64,000 nt of DNA from CAWAHD01 sp963781785. Lineage in GTDB: Bacteria > Planctomycetota > Planctomycetia > Isosphaerales > Isosphaeraceae. Every line of letters begins with the position of its first letter. Positions within the stretch are counted from its first letter, which is position 1. The stretch covers positions 558,001-622,000 of the forward strand of contig CAWAHD010000003.1 in NCBI GenBank assembly GCA_963781785.1, written 5' to 3'. Below are positions 63,544 through 64,000 of this stretch, piece after piece. Made by a program: the position numbers and the translations under genes. The notes beneath the pieces are model-generated. The model had not been told where the DNA came from. It saw only the letters and a list, made by a program, of their open reading frames with translations, and ran no database searches.

Positions 63544-63993
63544 TCACAGGTCGTCCCTGTATTTGACCACGGGAAGCACGACTCTCAGTTTCTGCATCAG
63601 CTTCAGGCTTCGGCCGGTCCACACGGTGATGAAGAAGGCGATCCGGCCGCCGCGGTCGAGGCGCAGGTCGAAACGGATCGGCTCCATGTCGCCGACCGCC
63701 GGCAGTGTCGCGCGGAGCGTATCGGGTGTCGCCGTGATATCGTGCCCCGATACGGTGATGAGCAGTTCGGCCCGTTGCACATCTCCCCAGCCCGGTGGCG
63801 CTACGGTTCCCCGGGCCTCAGCGCCCGAGGAGCCCACGATCACGACTCCCATCCGGTACGTGTCATGGACCCAGAACCTGTCCATCACTCCTTCAAACCA
63901 GACGCGAACCCGCCGGTCAGACGGGGCTGCGTCGGGAGCCTGGGCCTCCACCTGGCGGATCTGGTTTGTCATCTCGCGCTCGACGTGCGTCAA
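63544..63993 (-). CDS. Unknown beta-rich protein coupled to the CHAT protease (may continue past the window edge)
   Basis: 149 residues if the ATG at 63993 is the start; the gene may begin beyond the edge. The sequence VRVWFEGVMDRFWVHDTYRM, then 'ELLITVSGHDITATPDTLRA' and RIAFFITVWTGRSLKLMQKL, is mostly short beta strands and has no recognised enzyme motif. The stop is one base before the CHAT start. It may be a recognition or substrate domain for the CHAT protease, an inference from gene coupling alone. Confidence 0.6.
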   Translation of the reverse strand: MTHVEREMTNQIRQVEAQAPDAAPSDRRVRVWFEGVMDRFWVHDTYRMGVVIVGSSGAEARGTVAPPGWGDVQRAELLITVSGHDITATPDTLRATLPAVGDMEPIRFDLRLDRGGRIAFFITVWTGRSLKLMQKLRVVLPVVKYRDDL

Positions 63994-64000
63994 TGCCCGG

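Overview
The window looks like a chromosomal segment of a high-GC planctomycete, most likely of the Isosphaeraceae type. This is inferred from content and not from a marker-gene comparison. The evidence is an ECF sigma factor overlapping a Ser/Thr kinase with TPRs, a DUF1559 pseudopilin with a C-terminal H-x9-D signature, a secreted sulfatase, a Tat-exported Gfo/Idh/MocA oxidoreductase, LEPR-xLL-like N-terminal motifs, DUF1573 proteins, Uma2 and DUF4058 genes, and short dispersed palindromes.

Layout. 1-8 kb: a toxin-antitoxin pair cut by the window edge, then a 2441-residue surface protein (three beta-helix modules, Ig-like domains, SGN-repeat domain, sedolisin protease). 8-14.6 kb: kinase and ECF sigma operon, then Uma2 / DUF4058 / Uma2. 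14.8-25.7 kb: a molybdopterin oxidoreductase, a HEPN cassette, small redox and zinc proteins, DinB-like and TolB-like proteins, a cobalamin adenosyltransferase overlapping an SDR reductase, an exported thioredoxin-like protein and a CocE/NonD hydrolase. 26-40.6 kb: catabolic and secreted enzymes (sulfatase-hydrolase fusion, oxidoreductase, D-threonine-aldolase-like PLP enzyme, lactonase), a SprT-like protease, a second truncated HEPN gene, TerC and a GT39-like glycosyltransferase. 40.9-48.5 kb: an accessory region of exported proteins (two DUF1573 proteins, a 14-cysteine secreted protein, a LolA-like protein, a C39-like peptidase, a pseudopilin) and a PIN toxin module. Partial copies of the glycosyltransferase 3' end border its segments. 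48.6-61.8 kb: mainly housekeeping genes: moaC, a polyprenyl synthase, an XRE regulator, rpoN, recR-ybaB-dnaX next to an SRP RNA gene, a double M16 peptidase and a membrane spermidine-synthase-like protein. 62.2-64 kb: a CHAT-type caspase-like protease with a coupled partner that may continue beyond the edge.

A feature that colours the whole window is the number of single-base frame breaks. I count about sixteen in about a dozen genes, including recR and dnaX. In every case the other frame continues the same protein family. Many lie in G or C runs. The simplest reading is uncorrected indel error in a long-read assembly, so most 'broken' genes here are probably intact in the organism.
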